Below, one piece after another: positions 56,261 through 64,000 of a stretch of 64,000 nucleotides of DNA. Every line of letters starts with the position of its first letter. Position 1 is the first letter of the stretch. The position numbers and the translations under genes were made by a program. This DNA is from Alphaproteobacteria bacterium (lineage in GTDB: Bacteria; Pseudomonadota; Alphaproteobacteria; Micavibrionales; Micavibrionaceae): contig JAJRSA010000028.1 in assembly GCA_024279035.1 (NCBI GenBank), positions 62,001-126,000 on the forward strand, written 5' to 3'. The notes beneath the pieces are model-generated. The model was not told the DNA's origin. It worked only from the letters and a program-made list of their open reading frames with translations, and ran no database searches.

Positions 56261-58345
56261 ATGTCTCGCCCCTTTATTCTTGATCCGCTTTTTCGGAGTC
56301 TGAAAACACTTTCAGGGGTAGGAGATCGTACGCGCACACATTTTGAGCGTCTCATTGGCGGAGAGCGCATTTTTGATCTCCTCGCCCACACGCCGATTGA
56401 TATTATAGATCGGAGTTACATGCCCTCCATTATTGATGCGGAAGCAGGGCGCTTGGCAACATTAACCGTTCAAATTGTGAAACACACGCCTCCCACACGA
56501 CGTAATCTGCCCTATCGCGTGCACGCCAAGGATGGCACAGGCACAATTGATCTCGTGTTTTTTCGTGCCTATCCAGACTATATGCTCAAAACATATCCCA
56601 TTGGGGCAGAATTAATCATCAGCGGAAAAATTGATATCTATCGCGAGCACCCTCAGATTGTACATCCTGATGTGATGGGAGGGAGTGAGTCCAAAGACAT
56701 CCCCCCCATTGAACCTATTTATCCTCTCACTCAAGGGATTAATCATAAAGCACTTCTTAAAGCCATGCACAGTGCCCTTGGCTTTTGTCCAAAACTGCCT
56801 GAGTGGCTTGACCCAGCCTATCAAAAGAAGATGAAATGGGGGGAGTGGCATAAAGCCATTGCTCTGCTCCATAGCCCTCAATCCGCACAAGATTTTGATC
56901 CGAATACAAAAACAAGAGAGCGCCTTGCCTATGATGAAGCGCTCGCCAATCAACTCACCCTTGCCCTCATGCGTCATCGCCACAAAAAGAAAAATGGCAT
57001 TTCTTATGAGACAAACGGAGCTTTGCGCCAACAGCTCACACAGAACTTGCCCTTTACATTAACGGGTGCACAGCTTAAATCTCTGGAAGAGATTGACCGC
57101 GATATGGGGCAAAAAATCCGTATGATGCGTCTGTTGCAGGGCGATGTGGGCAGTGGGAAAACAATTGTGGCAGCGCTTTCCATGATGAATGCGTTGGACA
57201 GTCACATGCAAGCCGCCTTCATGGCCCCCACAGAAATCCTCGCCCGTCAACATTACGAGGGACTGCGTCCCCTTCTCACTCCCCTTGGTATTCGACTTGT
57301 GTGCTTGACAGGACGCAATAAAGGCAAAGAACGGGATGTCCTCACACAGCAAATACAAAATGGCGCAGCGCAAATTGTCATCGGGACACATGCCCTCTTT
57401 CAAGACTCCATAGAGTTTCAAAATCTGGGGCTAGCAATCATAGATGAACAACATCGCTTTGGCGTCGATCAACGCCTAAAACTCTCCAACAAAGGCAAAG
57501 GCGTGGATGTCCTCGTGATGACGGCCACCCCCATCCCTCGGACTTTGAGCCTCACAGCCTATGGAGATCTAGATGTCTCAAAACTGGATGAAAAACCACC
57601 AGGCCGCCAACCGATTGACACACTTCTTTTCTCAACAGATAAAATTCAAGAGATGATTGAAGGTCTCCAGCGCCAAGTTCAAAAAAATGCCCGAGTCTAT
57701 TGGGTCTGTCCTCTGGTCGAAGAGTCAGAGATCCTTGATGTCACCGCCGCAGAAGAACGTTTTCAAATCTTAGAGAGCGTCTTTAGAGATAAAGTCGGCC
57801 TTATCCACGGACGGATGAAAGCGGACGAGAAAGACACTGTCATGAAAAAATTTGTAGCGGGCGATTTATCAATCCTCGTGGCGACCACCGTCATAGAGGT
57901 CGGTGTCAACGTCCCAGAGGCCACCATCATGGTCATTGAATCCGCAGAACGCTTTGGATTGGCCCAACTCCACCAGCTCCGAGGCCGTGTAGGACGGGGT
58001 GCAGACAAATCCTATTGCTTCCTCCTCTATAAAGCCCCCCTCTCCCAAACCGCGCGTGAACGTTTGTCCATTATGCGCGACACAGAAGATGGGTTTTTGA
58101 TTTCAGAAAAAGATCTAGAACTGCGAGGAAGTGGCGATGTCCTCGGCACCAAACAAAGCGGTCTCCCCGATTTCAAATTCATCGACCTTGCCGCCCACGG
58201 AGAACTCCTCTCCACAGCAAGAGATGACGCCAAGCTCATCATTCAAAAAGATTCTGAGCTCAAAACAAAAAGAGGCGACGCCCTCCGCACCCTCCTCTAC
58301 CTCTTCGAGTGTGATCAAGCAATTGGGTATTTGCAGGGGGGGTAA
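56261..58345 (+). CDS. recG: ATP-dependent DNA helicase RecG
   Basis: A fork-reversal helicase, 694 residues. It has an N-terminal wedge/OB domain (residues about 60-135), Walker A GDVGSGKT (294-301), an IIDEQHRFGV box, a RGRVGRG helicase motif and the RecG C-terminal KDLELRGSGDVLGTKQSGLPDF segment. Complete. Its stop is one base from the convergent DUF502 gene. Confidence 0.96.
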   Translation: MSRPFILDPLFRSLKTLSGVGDRTRTHFERLIGGERIFDLLAHTPIDIIDRSYMPSIIDAEAGRLATLTVQIVKHTPPTRRNLPYRVHAKDGTGTIDLVFFRAYPDYMLKTYPIGAELIISGKIDIYREHPQIVHPDVMGGSESKDIPPIEPIYPLTQGINHKALLKAMHSALGFCPKLPEWLDPAYQKKMKWGEWHKAIALLHSPQSAQDFDPNTKTRERLAYDEALANQLTLALMRHRHKKKNGISYETNGALRQQLTQNLPFTLTGAQLKSLEEIDRDMGQKIRMMRLLQGDVGSGKTIVAALSMMNALDSHMQAAFMAPTEILARQHYEGLRPLLTPLGIRLVCLTGRNKGKERDVLTQQIQNGAAQIVIGTHALFQDSIEFQNLGLAIIDEQHRFGVDQRLKLSNKGKGVDVLVMTATPIPRTLSLTAYGDLDVSKLDEKPPGRQPIDTLLFSTDKIQEMIEGLQRQVQKNARVYWVCPLVEESEILDVTAAEERFQILESVFRDKVGLIHGRMKADEKDTVMKKFVAGDLSILVATTVIEVGVNVPEATIMVIESAERFGLAQLHQLRGRVGRGADKSYCFLLYKAPLSQTARERLSIMRDTEDGFLISEKDLELRGSGDVLGTKQSGLPDFKFIDLAAHGELLSTARDDAKLIIQKDSELKTKRGDALRTLLYLFECDQAIGYLQGG

Positions 58346-58346
58346 G

Positions 58347-58988
58347 CTACCCCTTCTCCTCAGGCACTATGATCCCTGCTGATACAACCAGCTTTATCCC
58401 TTCTTCTACGCTCAGAGAGAGATATTTAAGTTCTTTCTTGGGAACGAAAAGCAAATAACCAGAGGTTGGATTGGGGGTTGTCGGCACAAAGACATTCATA
58501 GTTTCTTGCTTTGTATTTTCCTGTATTTGGCCTTGAGTAACCCCTGTCACAAAGCCGATCGACCACACGCCTTTTCGAGGATATTCAAGCATCACAACAT
58601 CACGGAAGGCTTGGGATTTACTGGCCATGACCGTTTCCAAGATTTGCTTGATTGCCCCATACAAAGAACTAATCACAGGTAAGCGATGCACAACATACTC
58701 AGACATACGAATAATCAAACGCCCTAAGAAATTGCGGGCAAACCACCCAACAATCACAAAGAAAACGATCGCCACAAGAATTCCAATCCCAGGAAGAGCA
58801 ATCTCTTGGTATTCTATAGGCACAAATTGTTCAAAGGGAATAATACGACGAACTTTACTGTCAATCATGCTCAGGAAGGAATAGGTCAGATAAATAGTAA
58901 TCGCAATAGGCGCGGTCACCAACACTCCCGCCAGAAAGTAGTTTCTCAAACGCCCGATAAGACCTTTACTATGTTTTTCATCACTCAT
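58347..58988 (-). CDS. DUF502 family membrane protein
   Basis: 213 residues with two membrane helices (about 14-37 and 66-90) and the family motif RLPVISSLYGAIKQILETV. A soluble C-terminal domain follows (VVMLEYPRKGVWSIGFVTG, MNVFVPTTPNPTSGYLLFVPKKELKYLSLSVEEGIKLVVSAGII). The family is found across bacteria and has no firm function. It lies 21 bases after fcl on the same strand and may be cotranscribed. Confidence 0.88.
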   Translation of the reverse strand: MSDEKHSKGLIGRLRNYFLAGVLVTAPIAITIYLTYSFLSMIDSKVRRIIPFEQFVPIEYQEIALPGIGILVAIVFFVIVGWFARNFLGRLIIRMSEYVVHRLPVISSLYGAIKQILETVMASKSQAFRDVVMLEYPRKGVWSIGFVTGVTQGQIQENTKQETMNVFVPTTPNPTSGYLLFVPKKELKYLSLSVEEGIKLVVSAGIIVPEEKG

Positions 58989-59009
58989 ACTTATTGTCTT
59001 ACCCTGATC

Positions 59010-59993
59010 CTATGCAACAGACAAGATTGATTTATACTCTTTTCGTGTTTCATCTAACTTAGTCTCTTGGTTGACACAATAATCTTCATACGCCGTCACA
59101 AGGCCTTTTTTAAAATCTATCTGAGGAGACCATCCCATCGCTTTTATTTTGGAAGAGTCCATCAATTTTTGCATTACGCCATCAGGCTTTTTTGTATTAA
59201 AGGAAAGCCTGCCTTGATAGCCGATAACATCACACAGTTTCTCCGCAAGTTCCTTAATCGATATATCATGTCCAACACCAACATTCACATGAGAATTATC
59301 CGAATATTTTTGCAGGAGAAAAACAAGGGCATCCGCCAAATCATCTACATTCATAAACTCACGCCGAGGGGTGCCACTGCCCCATATTTCTACAGACGGG
59401 GATTTTTTCTCTTTGGCTGTATGAATTTTCATGAGAAGAGAGGGAATAACGTGTGCATTGTCTAAATGATACCGATCTCCAACTCCATACAAATTACACG
59501 GCATCGCTGAAATAAAGTCACAGCCATATTGACGGCGGTAGGATTCACACAGCTTAATTCCTGCAATCTTGGCAATGGCGTAAGGTTCATTGGTTGGCTC
59601 AAGAGCGCCTGTTAGAAGCTGGTCTTCTGTAATTGGGTTGTCTGCATATTTGGGGTAGATACATGATGAGCCCAAAAAGAGGAGCTTTTTGACACTCGCT
59701 TTATAACTCCCCTCAATAACATTTTGAGCAATGGCAATATTCTTATAGATAAACTCTGCGGGATAAATGTTATTGGCATGAATGCCTCCAACATGTGCGG
59801 CGGCAAGGATCACGCCATCGGGTTTATACTTAGAAATCCAATCTTCCGTCTCTGTTTGACGGGTCAGATCAAGGTCTTTATGGGAGACGGTCAGAACTTC
59901 ACATTCTTCTGTTTCTAAACGCCGGCAGAGTGCAGAACCAACAAGCCCTGTATGACCCGCTATCCAAATCTTTTTATATCGTAGATCAAACAT
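59010..59993 (-). CDS. fcl: GDP-L-fucose synthase
   Basis: Converts GDP-4-keto-6-deoxymannose to GDP-L-fucose (epimerase/reductase). 327 residues. Rossmann motif GHTGLVG (13-19), Ser109/110, Tyr138 and Lys142 (EPYAIAKIAG) form the SDR catalytic set, and the NPITEDQLLTGALEPTNEPYA stretch is typical. It overlaps the end of gmd by 34 bases and completes the two-step fucose pathway. Confidence 0.94.
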   Translation of the reverse strand: MFDLRYKKIWIAGHTGLVGSALCRRLETEECEVLTVSHKDLDLTRQTETEDWISKYKPDGVILAAAHVGGIHANNIYPAEFIYKNIAIAQNVIEGSYKASVKKLLFLGSSCIYPKYADNPITEDQLLTGALEPTNEPYAIAKIAGIKLCESYRRQYGCDFISAMPCNLYGVGDRYHLDNAHVIPSLLMKIHTAKEKKSPSVEIWGSGTPRREFMNVDDLADALVFLLQKYSDNSHVNVGVGHDISIKELAEKLCDVIGYQGRLSFNTKKPDGVMQKLMDSSKIKAMGWSPQIDFKKGLVTAYEDYCVNQETKLDETRKEYKSILSVA

Positions 59994-60994
59994 GACTGAT
60001 CAGCTTTTACCATTTCTGTAATTGTCTCTTTAAAGGATGTTTTTCTTCTCCACCCCAGTTTTTCCTGAGCCTTGGTGGGATCACCCCGTAAATTTTCAAC
60101 ATCAAGAGGGCGAAATAATTTTTGATCCACACGCACTCTCACCTGTTTAGAGAGTCGATCTATACCTTTTTCCTCTTCTCCCTCTCCGATCCATGTAAGA
60201 GAAACACCAATACAAGAAAAGGCCACATCGCATAACTCTCTCACCGAGCGCCCTTCTCCTGTTGCGAGAATATAATCATCAGCTTGCTCTTGTTGCAACA
60301 TCAACCACATGCCCTCCACATAATCTGCAGCATGCCCCCAATCTCGAATAGCATTAAGATTTCCTAGGTCTACACACTCTTTTTGCCCCACGCCAATAGA
60401 GGCCACCGCACGGGTAACTTTACGGGTCACAAAATCATAGCCGCGCTTGGGACTTTCATGATTGAAGAGAATCCCGTTTGAAGCATGAAACCCATACGCT
60501 TCTCTATAGTTTTTCACCAGATGATACGCATAGAGTTTCGCAGAGGCATAGGGACTTCGTGGATTAAACAAAGAGTGTTCAGTTTGAGGAGGAGGTGTGT
60601 CTCCAAAAATCTCGGAGGTAGACGCTTGATAAAACCGTGTTGTGTTTTCAAGTTTTAAAGCACGAAGGGACTCTAAGAGCCTCAAGGTGCCCAGCGCATT
60701 CACATTCGTTGTATATTCAGGCACATCGAAACTCATCCCCACATGGCTTTGTGCGCCTAAATTATAAATTTCATCAGGCTTAATCTCATTGAGGATTCGT
60801 GTGATAGCGCCTCCATCGCACAGATCACACCGATGAAGCGTAATTTGATCTAAAAAAGGCGCAAGTGTGTGTGTATCATCATAAACAAGGGGCTGTACAA
60901 GGCCATGCAACTCATATCCTTTTCCTAAAAGAAGCGCAGAGAGGTAATATCCATCCTGCCCTGTAATCCCTGTAATTAACGCTATTTTACCCAT
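59960..60994 (-). CDS. gmd: GDP-mannose 4,6-dehydratase
   Basis: The first step to GDP-L-fucose. About 344 residues from ATG 60994, where MGKIALITGITGQDG matches the family N-terminus. ATG 61003 and TTG 61039 are longer options with no better ribosome-binding site. The GxxGxxG at 9-15, Thr126/Ser127/Glu128, Tyr149 and Lys153 are intact. Diverges from the epimerase gene at 61102. Confidence 0.93.
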   Translation of the reverse strand: MGKIALITGITGQDGYYLSALLLGKGYELHGLVQPLVYDDTHTLAPFLDQITLHRCDLCDGGAITRILNEIKPDEIYNLGAQSHVGMSFDVPEYTTNVNALGTLRLLESLRALKLENTTRFYQASTSEIFGDTPPPQTEHSLFNPRSPYASAKLYAYHLVKNYREAYGFHASNGILFNHESPKRGYDFVTRKVTRAVASIGVGQKECVDLGNLNAIRDWGHAADYVEGMWLMLQQEQADDYILATGEGRSVRELCDVAFSCIGVSLTWIGEGEEEKGIDRLSKQVRVRVDQKLFRPLDVENLRGDPTKAQEKLGWRRKTSFKETITEMVKADQSCLIYDIKRFG

Positions 60995-61101
60995 CAAGGA
61001 CATGAAACCATGAAATACGATAGTATTGCAAGAGCTCAATTGTTAAAAAGAGAAAGAAAAGAAAACTTGCCTCACAGAGGATATATTCTATAAATAACAG
61101 G

Positions 61102-62112
61102 ATGAAAAACATACTTGTCACAGGCGCTGCAGGGTTTGTTGGGTTTCACCTGTCAGACCATCTTTGTAAAAGCGGATATACCGTATATGGCATTGATAAT
61201 ATCAATGATTATTATGATCCACAGCTTAAACATGATCGCTTAAAAAAGCTAAAACACCATAAAAACTTCACTTTTCAAAAGCTCGACCTCTATAATCGTG
61301 AAGGCATGAAGTCTCTCTTTAAAGTGGTTAACCCTGACATTGTCATCCATCTTGCCGCGCAAGCGGGTGTCAGATACTCCATCGAAAATCCTTATAGCTA
61401 TATCGATAGCAACTTAAATGGATTTATCAATATCTTAGAGGGATGCCGTCATAATAATGTTGAGCACCTTCTCTTTGCCTCTTCTTCCTCTGTCTATGGA
61501 GCCAACACCAAAGTCCCCTTTGATGAAAATGATAGTGCTGATCACCCTGTGAGTCTCTATGCGGCCACCAAAAAATCTAATGAGCTCATGGCACATAGCT
61601 ACGCGCATCTTTATAATATTCCGTGCACAGGTCTCCGCTTTTTTACCGTGTATGGCCCATGGGGGCGTCCTGATATGGCGTATTTTTCTTTTACAAAGAA
61701 AATCTATGCGGGGGAGGCTATTGATGTCTTTAACAATGGAGACATGATGAGAGATTTTACGTATATTGATGATATTGTTGAGGGGATAGAACGTCTCATT
61801 GGAAAACCTTCCACGCCTGATTTAGAGTGGTCTGGAGAAAACCCAACAGCATCAACAAGCTCCGATCCGTATCGAATATATAATATAGGGAACAATTCTC
61901 CCGAAAAACTGATGGATTTCATTAAATGCCTTGAACAGGAAACAGGTATTCCCGTTCAAATGAATATGAAGCCTATGCAAGATGGGGACGTCTATGCCAC
62001 CTATGCTGATACGGATAAACTCAATGCCATAACGGGCTTTAAGCCTTATACACCTCTTAAAGAGGGCATACACAAATTCGTAACATGGTACAAAGAGTAC
62101 TATAAAATATAA
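61102..62112 (+). CDS. UDP-glucuronate 4-epimerase (CapI/LspL-like)
   Basis: 336 residues. An NAD-dependent SDR epimerase with GAAGFVG (8-14), DNINDYYDPQLKHDRL, the SSSSVYG motif (127-133) and Tyr153/Lys157 (YAATKKSNE). The NDYYD segment and length favour UDP-glucuronate 4-epimerase, which supplies UDP-galacturonate for capsule or lipopolysaccharide, over UDP-glucose epimerase. It ends in a clear terminator. Confidence 0.87.
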   Translation: MKNILVTGAAGFVGFHLSDHLCKSGYTVYGIDNINDYYDPQLKHDRLKKLKHHKNFTFQKLDLYNREGMKSLFKVVNPDIVIHLAAQAGVRYSIENPYSYIDSNLNGFINILEGCRHNNVEHLLFASSSSVYGANTKVPFDENDSADHPVSLYAATKKSNELMAHSYAHLYNIPCTGLRFFTVYGPWGRPDMAYFSFTKKIYAGEAIDVFNNGDMMRDFTYIDDIVEGIERLIGKPSTPDLEWSGENPTASTSSDPYRIYNIGNNSPEKLMDFIKCLEQETGIPVQMNMKPMQDGDVYATYADTDKLNAITGFKPYTPLKEGIHKFVTWYKEYYKI

Positions 62113-62113
62113 A

Positions 62114-62141
62114 AAAAGCCCTCTACATCAGGGCTTTTCTT
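62114..62141 (+). terminator. Rho-independent terminator of the epimerase gene
   Basis: Stem aaaagccct/agggctttt with a seven-base loop, followed by a T-rich run, one base after the stop codon. The A-rich upstream arm makes it potentially two-way, serving the convergent 62165-62845 gene as well. Confidence 0.85.
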
Positions 62142-62164
62142 CTCTTTCTTACGATTCTTTCTTC

Positions 62165-62845
62165 TTAAAATGAAGCATTTATCAGTTTATCACAGCTCAT
62201 ACCTGCTAGATTGATATCTCCATTTTTCTTTTTAAGAGACATGACACAATTTGCCACAGAATAATTTACCTTGTGCTCATATCTATGCCCATATGGGGAC
62301 CATGAATAATGGACACCATATTCTTGTAGCTTGATATCCACAGTAGCAGAAGATGTCACCACAGGCCGTCTCACATTTAAAATAGTCATTGATTGCATAT
62401 AGCGCGGAATAGAATTTTTCTTATACGAAAACTCTTTCATCCATTCCGTTTTACCCATAGCATAATGGTTTTCTGGGTGTGCATATGGACTATAGGCATG
62501 AGAATAGTAATCATGGGGTGAGTGATACCCGCTCTCTTTCCAGACTGTATCTACATAATGTGGGTTTGATTTCCCTCTTCCAAGTATATCATAAAAAGAG
62601 GCATTCGCCGTCGTGTAGTAATGGTTCATTCTTGCACCATTCAACGTCTGATAGAAAGAGGCGTTCGTATCCACACTTCTCATCAAAAATGCTCGTCCAA
62701 TAGATGGATTAGGGTTATTAACAGCGCTTGTCATCTTAGAGACAAAAGAATTGATCTCATAAAGAGTCATATGGTTCCTTGCATGCGCACTATTTATAAC
62801 ACCACACATCAAAAGCGCTACTCCCGTTAATAATAATTTATTCAT
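62165..62845 (-). CDS. Hypothetical exported protein
   Basis: 226 residues with a signal peptide ending NSAHA (residue 22). Two similar stretches occur, VDTNASFYQTLNG and TTANASFYDILGRG. A Tyr/His-rich centre follows (YHSPHDYYSHAYSPYAHPENHYAMG), and two cysteines near the C-terminus (ANCVMSL, MSCDKL) could form a disulfide. No family is recognised. Confidence 0.6.
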   Translation of the reverse strand: MNKLLLTGVALLMCGVINSAHARNHMTLYEINSFVSKMTSAVNNPNPSIGRAFLMRSVDTNASFYQTLNGARMNHYYTTANASFYDILGRGKSNPHYVDTVWKESGYHSPHDYYSHAYSPYAHPENHYAMGKTEWMKEFSYKKNSIPRYMQSMTILNVRRPVVTSSATVDIKLQEYGVHYSWSPYGHRYEHKVNYSVANCVMSLKKKNGDINLAGMSCDKLINASF

Positions 62846-62961
62846 AATTGTCTCCTATTTAATTTGTATTTGAACTTAACGACCCTCTTTCCTATTAGAC
62901 CCCAATCTTATTAAAATATTGTTAACGTAATTATATTCCAATTCAAAAACAACGATCCCCC

Positions 62962-62991
62962 TTGTCTTGTCCCTCCTTTTTCCGCTATAAG
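62962..62991 (+). promoter_or_regulatory. Promoter placed for a near-leaderless DAHP synthase transcript
   Basis: TTGTCT (62962-62967), 18 bases, TATAAG (62986-62991). The ATG at 62999 is only seven bases beyond the -10 box, and no Shine-Dalgarno sequence is present. Confidence 0.45.
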
Positions 62992-62998
62992 AACTGTC

Positions 62999-64000
62999 AT
63001 GACACATACAGCCCCCAAGACGAAACAAGACAATTGGTCTCCTGAGAGTTGGCGAACAAAACCCGCTCTCCAACTCCCCTCCTACAAAGATGCGGAAGCT
63101 TTAAAGCGTGCAGAGCAAACACTTTTGAAAATGCCTCCTCTTGTGTTTGCAGGAGAAGCCCGAAAATTAAAGAAACAATTGGCCAGTGTGGCTGAGGGAA
63201 AAGGGTTTATTCTTCAAGGAGGAGATTGCGCGGAAAGTTTTTCTGAGTTTTCAGCCAGCAAAATAAAAAATACCTTTAAAATACTCCTTCAAATGTCTGT
63301 TATTATGACATTTTCAGGTCGCATGCCCGTCATTAAGATGGGGCGTATGGCGGGTCAATTTGCCAAACCACGCTCTAGTGATACAGAGACCATTGAGGGC
63401 GTTGAACTCCCGAGTTACAGAGGCGATATTATCAATGGCTTGGAGTTTACCGCCGACGCGCGTGAACCTGACCCCGATCGGATGGTGCAGGCCTATCATC
63501 AAGCGGCCTCAACCTTAAATCTTCTCCGCGCTTTTGCCCAAGGGGGATTTGCGGATCTGCGCAAAGTCCACAAATGGACGCTTGATTTTGTAGGGGAGAC
63601 TCCTCTCACAAGACGCTATGAAACATTGGCCAACGAGATAGAAAATGCATTGGGCTTTATGGAAGCGTGCGGCCTCACAGGAGAGCATGCCCCAGACGTC
63701 ATGACACAAACAGACTTCTTCACTTGCCATGAAGCCCTTCTTCTTCCGTATGAGGAAGCCCTTGTCCGCACGGATAGTTTGACAGGAGAGTATTATGACA
63801 CGTCCGCCCATTTTCTCTGGGTTGGCGCCCGTACACATCAAGAAGAAAATGCACAAATTGAATTTGTACGGGGCATTAAAAACCCTTTAGGCCTGAAATG
63901 TTCTCCCGATATGAACCCCGATCAACTTATTCGCTTAATTGACGTCCTCAACCCTGAAAATGAAGCAGGACGGTTAACGCTTATCTCTCGCATGGGCGCA
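62999..64000 (+). CDS. 3-deoxy-7-phosphoheptulonate synthase, class II (partial, 3' end outside the window)
   Basis: The first enzyme of the shikimate pathway; it joins phosphoenolpyruvate and erythrose-4-phosphate. 334 codons are open to the window edge, out of the usual 450 or so. Class II signatures are seen: [17 protein letters not shown] at the start, [53 protein letters not shown], and [16 protein letters not shown]. It lacks a Shine-Dalgarno sequence and may be translated from a leaderless mRNA. Confidence 0.95.
   Translation, partial: MTHTAPKTKQDNWSPESWRTKPALQLPSYKDAEALKRAEQTLLKMPPLVFAGEARKLKKQLASVAEGKGFILQGGDCAESFSEFSASKIKNTFKILLQMSVIMTFSGRMPVIKMGRMAGQFAKPRSSDTETIEGVELPSYRGDIINGLEFTADAREPDPDRMVQAYHQAASTLNLLRAFAQGGFADLRKVHKWTLDFVGETPLTRRYETLANEIENALGFMEACGLTGEHAPDVMTQTDFFTCHEALLLPYEEALVRTDSLTGEYYDTSAHFLWVGARTHQEENAQIEFVRGIKNPLGLKCSPDMNPDQLIRLIDVLNPENEAGRLTLISRMGA

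Overview
This window is most likely chromosomal DNA of an AT-leaning, Gram-negative alphaproteobacterium. The evidence is the F1 ATP synthase operon atpHAGDC without F0 genes, the sucC-sucD-sucA order, the DUF484-xerC-fsa-priA neighbourhood, the infA-maf-RNase E/G run, a DUF3035 (BamF-like) lipoprotein and a short DUF6898-like protein, all typical of the class. Genus and species cannot be fixed from the sequence. No rRNA, tRNA, CRISPR array, IS transposase or prophage was seen.

Layout. 1-3041: structured repeats, then a DUF2946-like protein, a SulP transporter and a beta-carbonic anhydrase (minus strand), probably for bicarbonate uptake. 3105-9541: the atpHAGDC operon (minus strand), interrupted by two different GxxExxY nuclease-fold genes, each bracketed by its own family of short repeats, and by a small unknown gene between atpD and atpC. 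9654-13176: TraX-like membrane protein, PAPS-type sulfotransferase, arylsulfotransferase-like protein and a small membrane protein. 13185-18176: priA, fsa, DUF484, xerC and a stand-alone receiver protein. 18254-24025: YjbH outer-membrane protein, an unknown secreted protein, a pilus-assembly N-terminal domain protein, a TPR lipoprotein, a 55-residue membrane protein and a membrane diguanylate cyclase. 24066-30487: sucC, sucD, two tandem paralogues of unknown function, and sucA. 30677-32590: three orphan genes, the first two with good sigma70-type promoters.

32592-45838: glutaryl-CoA dehydrogenase, DUF6898-like protein, infA-maf-rng, unknown membrane and charged periplasmic proteins, uvrB, nitroreductase, a PstS-like/porin pair, lepA and a CPA1 antiporter. 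45863-49370: a bufferin (copper-binding RiPP) operon with precursor (DUF2282), MNIO enzyme (DUF692), partner (DUF2063) and a nearby DoxX protein. It is preceded by a GTAACC-N16-CGAA element matching the Caulobacter sigma-F consensus, and an AT-rich orphan gene sits before doxX. 49417-54641: lspA, BamF-like lipoprotein, a catalytic plus non-catalytic M16 peptidase pair, and pgi. 54932-58988: pentapeptide-repeat protein, recG and DUF502. 59010-62112: gmd and fcl (GDP-L-fucose) diverging from a UDP-glucuronate 4-epimerase, for surface polysaccharide. 62165-64000: an unknown secreted protein and the start of a class II DAHP synthase that runs off the end.

The most interesting signals are: (1) GxxExxY genes with matched repeat families inside an essential operon, with gene-less copies of the repeats elsewhere; (2) a four-copy three-hairpin repeat whose stems differ by compensatory changes; (3) the bufferin locus with its metal-stress-type promoter and a methionine-rich precursor tail; (4) tandem unknown paralogues between sucD and sucA.
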